Below are positions 40,968-43,145 of a stretch of DNA of 43,145 nucleotides, in pieces. Each line of letters opens with the position of its first letter. Positions within the stretch are counted from its first letter, which is position 1. The notes beneath the pieces are model-generated. The model was not told the DNA's origin, ran no database searches, and saw only the letters and a list, made by a program, of their open reading frames with translations. This DNA is from JBBDIJ01 sp040880485. Its GTDB lineage: Bacteria; Bacteroidota; Rhodothermia; Balneolales; Balneolaceae. The position numbers and the translations under genes were made by a program. Location of the stretch: the NCBI GenBank assembly GCA_040880485.1, contig JBBDIJ010000004.1, positions 1 through 43,145 on the forward strand, written 5' to 3'.

Positions 40968-42896
40968 ATGGGTAAGATTATAGGTATCGATTTGGGGACC
41001 ACGAACTCGTGTGTCTCTGTTATGGAAGGAAATGAACCGGTTGTCATTCAAAACTCCGAAGGAGGTCGAACAACTCCATCTGTGGTTGCTTTTTCCAAAG
41101 ATGGAGAGCGGCTTGTAGGAGCGCCTGCGAAACGTCAGGCCATCACCAATCCGGAAAAGACACTCTCCTCGATAAAGCGATTTATGGGGCGGAAGTTTGA
41201 CGAGGTGAAAAATGAGATCGGGCAGGTCTCCTACAAGGTCGTGAAAGCGGATGATGGCACCGCCCGCGTGAAGATTGATGACCGCTTGTATGCACCGCAG
41301 GAGATCTCTGCCATGATTCTTCAGAAGATGAAGCAGACAGCAGAGGAGTATCTGGGTGAAAAGGTGACGGAAGCAGTCATTACAGTGCCTGCCTATTTTA
41401 ACGATGCACAGCGAAAGGCGACTCAGGAAGCGGGCCAGATTGCAGGGCTTGAGGTGAAACGTATTATAAACGAGCCAACAGCTGCTTCGCTTGCATACGG
41501 GCTGGACAAGAAGGAGACCGATCAGACTGTGGTTGTTTATGACCTTGGTGGCGGAACTTTCGATGTATCTATCCTCGATCTGGGTGACGGCGTGTTTGAA
41601 GTGAAGTCGACCAGCGGAGATACTCATCTTGGAGGGGATGATTTTGACCAGAGGATCATCGATTATCTGACAGATGAGTTCAAGAAGAGCGAGGGAGTGG
41701 ATCTCAGAAAAGATCCGATGGCCATGCAACGGCTCAAGGATTCAGCTGAAAAGGCAAAAATTGAACTCTCCAGTTCTCAGAAAACGAACGTCAACCTGCC
41801 CTTCATCACAGCAACAGATTCCGGGCCCAAGCATCTGAATATCGATGTGACCCGTGCGAAGTTTGAACAGCTGATTGATGATCTGGTCAAGCGTACAATC
41901 GAACCTTGTAAGAAGGCGATGAAGGATGCAGGACTTAAGGCGTCCGGGATTGATCAGGTGATTCTTGTAGGTGGTTCGACCCGAATCCCGAAAATTCAGG
42001 AAGTTGTTAAAGAGTTCTTCGGAAAAGATCCCAGCAAAGGAGTGAATCCGGATGAGGTGGTCTCGGTTGGGGCTGCGATCCAGGGAGGTGTGCTGGCCGG
42101 GGATGTAGAAGATGTGGTACTTCTCGATGTAACACCTTTGACTCTTGGTATCGAGACTCTTGGAGGTGTAATGACCAAACTGATCGAGTCTAACGCTACC
42201 ATTCCAACCAGTAAAACAGAAGTCTTTTCGACAGCGGCAGACAATCAGGGCAGTGTCGAGATTCACGTATTACAGGGAGAACGTGCCAAAGCGGCCGATA
42301 ACCGGACACTCGGTCGGTTCCATCTTGATGGAATCCCGCCTGCACCACGTGGTGTGCCCCAAATTGAGGTGACGTTCGATATCGATGCGAACGGTGTTCT
42401 GAATGTGAGTGCCAAAGACAAGGGTACGGGCAAAGAGCAGAGCATCCGGATCGAGCAGAGCTCCGGCCTCTCTGACGAAGAGGTGAAAAAGATGCGCCAG
42501 GCCGCGGATGAACACGCAGAAGAGGACAAAAGGATTCGCGAACAGGTTGAGAAGTTGAACCAGGCCGATGCGCTCATCTTCTCTACCCGTAAGCAGCTTG
42601 ATGAATATGGAGACAAGATCTCCGAGGAGAACAAGACGACCATCACTTCTGCTGTGGATCAGCTTGAAAAACTGAAAAACGAAGAGAAGCTTGATGAGCT
42701 TGATGCGGCTATTGAAGAGGTGAATAACGCCTGGAGTGCGGCATCGGAAGAGATCTATAAAGCTGCAAGCCAGGAGCAGCAGGAGGCGGCCGCCGGAGGC
42801 GAATCAGAACCCTCAGGAGAGGATTCCTCTGCTGGTGAAGATGCAGTAGACGCCGACTTCGAAGTGGTCGATGACGATGAGGAAGAGAAGAAGTAA
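40968..42896 (+). CDS. dnaK: molecular chaperone DnaK (Hsp70)
   Basis: Hsp70 chaperone of 642 residues that binds exposed hydrophobic peptides in an ATP-driven cycle with DnaJ and GrpE. The ATPase domain (1-385) shows IGIDLGTTNSCV, GRKFDEVKNEIG, VPAYFNDAQRKATQEAGQIAGLEVKRIINEPTAASLAYG, VYDLGGGTFDVSILDLGDG and ILVGGSTRIPKIQ. The linker VLLDVTPLTLGIETLGG leads to the substrate-binding domain, and the acidic C-terminus ends VDDDEEEKK in place of the eukaryotic EEVD. No dnaJ, grpE or hrcA is adjacent, so dnaK stands alone. A CIRCE operator was not found in the 260-bp upstream gap. The ATG has only a weak AGG ribosome site. Confidence 0.98.
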   Translation: MGKIIGIDLGTTNSCVSVMEGNEPVVIQNSEGGRTTPSVVAFSKDGERLVGAPAKRQAITNPEKTLSSIKRFMGRKFDEVKNEIGQVSYKVVKADDGTARVKIDDRLYAPQEISAMILQKMKQTAEEYLGEKVTEAVITVPAYFNDAQRKATQEAGQIAGLEVKRIINEPTAASLAYGLDKKETDQTVVVYDLGGGTFDVSILDLGDGVFEVKSTSGDTHLGGDDFDQRIIDYLTDEFKKSEGVDLRKDPMAMQRLKDSAEKAKIELSSSQKTNVNLPFITATDSGPKHLNIDVTRAKFEQLIDDLVKRTIEPCKKAMKDAGLKASGIDQVILVGGSTRIPKIQEVVKEFFGKDPSKGVNPDEVVSVGAAIQGGVLAGDVEDVVLLDVTPLTLGIETLGGVMTKLIESNATIPTSKTEVFSTAADNQGSVEIHVLQGERAKAADNRTLGRFHLDGIPPAPRGVPQIEVTFDIDANGVLNVSAKDKGTGKEQSIRIEQSSGLSDEEVKKMRQAADEHAEEDKRIREQVEKLNQADALIFSTRKQLDEYGDKISEENKTTITSAVDQLEKLKNEEKLDELDAAIEEVNNAWSAASEEIYKAASQEQQEAAAGGESEPSGEDSSAGEDAVDADFEVVDDDEEEKK

Positions 42897-42917
42897 GGGT
42901 AAAATAACCCCGTTTTC

Positions 42918-42972
42918 GAGGCAGACGTAACGGAGAAGTCTGAAGGTCAACTCAGATACGTTTGCCTCTTTT
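42918..42972 (+). terminator. probable dnaK terminator, long-loop stem
   Basis: GAGGCAGACGTA (42918-42929) pairs with TACGTTTGCCTC (42957-42968) over 12 positions with one G-U, followed by TTTT. The 27-nt loop is unusually long for an intrinsic terminator, so it may contain further structure. Confidence 0.5.
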
Positions 42973-43001
42973 GGGTCTCGGAAAAATAGACCAATTAGTT
43001 A

Positions 43002-43031
43002 TTGACTTGAACAAGGGGTTTACCCTATCTT
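43002..43031 (+). promoter_or_regulatory. candidate rRNA-operon promoter
   Basis: TTGACT (43002-43007) is followed after 18 nt by TATCTT (43026-43031), read in full as TATCTTG, close to the Bacteroidota TAnnTTTG element with one T missing. Position just ahead of boxB/boxA-like leader signals suggests an rrn promoter. Confidence 0.5.
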
Positions 43032-43057
43032 GATAATCCTTTCCGCGATACGAATTG

Positions 43058-43108
43058 AGCATCCAACGATGCTTTTTCCGATCTCGGTAAAAGGTCTTGT
43101 TCTTTACC
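43058..43108 (+). promoter_or_regulatory. rRNA leader boxB-like hairpin and boxA-like antitermination signal
   Basis: AGCATC (43058-43063) and GATGCT (43068-43073) form a perfect hairpin with a 4-nt loop, then TTTT. About 25 nt on, TGTTCTTTACC (43098-43108) resembles the rrn boxA (E. coli TGCTCTTTAACA). The following bases to the edge (GATCGTTGTGTGAGTC) echo the E. coli leader stretch ending CTGTGTGGGCAC. I infer an rRNA operon whose 16S gene starts beyond the window. Confidence 0.6.
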
Positions 43109-43145
43109 ATATTGAAGTAATAAGCAGATCGTTGTGTGAGTCTTG

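Noticed and set aside
40834..40983. 49-codon ORF overlapping the dnaK start by 16 nt
   Set aside because: It resembles the leader ORF at 1776 in size and geometry, but its ribosome site is poorly spaced and the peptide shows nothing recognisable. I treat it as chance.
40932..41729. 265-codon minus-strand frame inside dnaK
   Set aside because: Antisense to a highly conserved chaperone gene; the peptide looks like reverse-frame noise. Antisense frames over dnaK are a well-known artefact.

Overview
The window reads as a chromosomal segment of a member of the Bacteroidota/Rhodothermota/Balneolota group, most likely a Balneola-like or Rhodothermus-like aquatic or halophilic heterotroph. The evidence is a gldC gene, lipoproteins with Bacteroidota-type architectures (DUF4168, DUF4382, TonB-domain and ThuA/propeller proteins), Bacteroidota-style ECF sigma modules, a BatA-type von Willebrand protein, start regions often lacking a Shine-Dalgarno, and a tRNA promoter that fits the Bacteroidota TTTG...TAnnTTTG consensus. 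I cannot fix the genus without a search. No phage, transposon, integron or CRISPR array is visible.

Layout. 1-14.4 kb is mostly envelope and signalling genes: an orphan TonB-domain protein, a DUF4168 lipoprotein, a PQQ-type sugar dehydrogenase lipoprotein facing a plastocyanin-like lipoprotein, and then two ECF sigma modules on the minus strand. Module 1 (4015-5833) pairs a sigma factor with a protein that has an anti-sigma-like N-terminus and one membrane segment, then a beta-barrel-like C-terminus. A cold-shock gene with a strong bidirectional terminator lies between the modules. Module 2 (7320-10777, perhaps extending to 6446) is sigma factor, anti-sigma factor with a periplasmic glycogen-binding-like E-set domain, exported beta-rich protein ending in the same domain, exported helical protein, and a DUF4382 lipoprotein. 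Upstream of it on the same strand is a 995-residue ThuA/beta-propeller/HEAT lipoprotein.

14.4-23.8 kb: tRNA-Arg(ACG) with promoter and terminator; ahcY with a TlpA-type thioredoxin lipoprotein; a divergent pair that oxidises the two enantiomers of 2-hydroxyglutarate (lhgO and a YdiJ-type FAD/Fe-S dehydrogenase); recN; and an rluD-like pseudouridine synthase.

23.8-29.3 kb: a tight plus-strand run of gldC, accA, a hotdog thioesterase, a DUF4199-like membrane protein, a CPBP protease, a DUF2007 protein, cdsA and a TIGR01777 epimerase. Several of these serve fatty-acid, phospholipid and membrane functions. 29.3-36.3 kb: a large propeller lipoprotein divergent from a BatA/VWA membrane protein, then hflX and a CBS-domain protein. 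36.4-43.1 kb: a 997-residue TPR protein, aroA, dnaK, and finally what looks like the promoter and boxB/boxA leader of an rRNA operon whose 16S gene would start just beyond the right edge.

The most novel-looking item is module 2, in which a transmembrane anti-sigma factor and its exported neighbour end in the same E-set (AMPK/isoamylase-like) domain. This suggests an envelope-sensing sigma circuit built on a shared ligand or domain competition.
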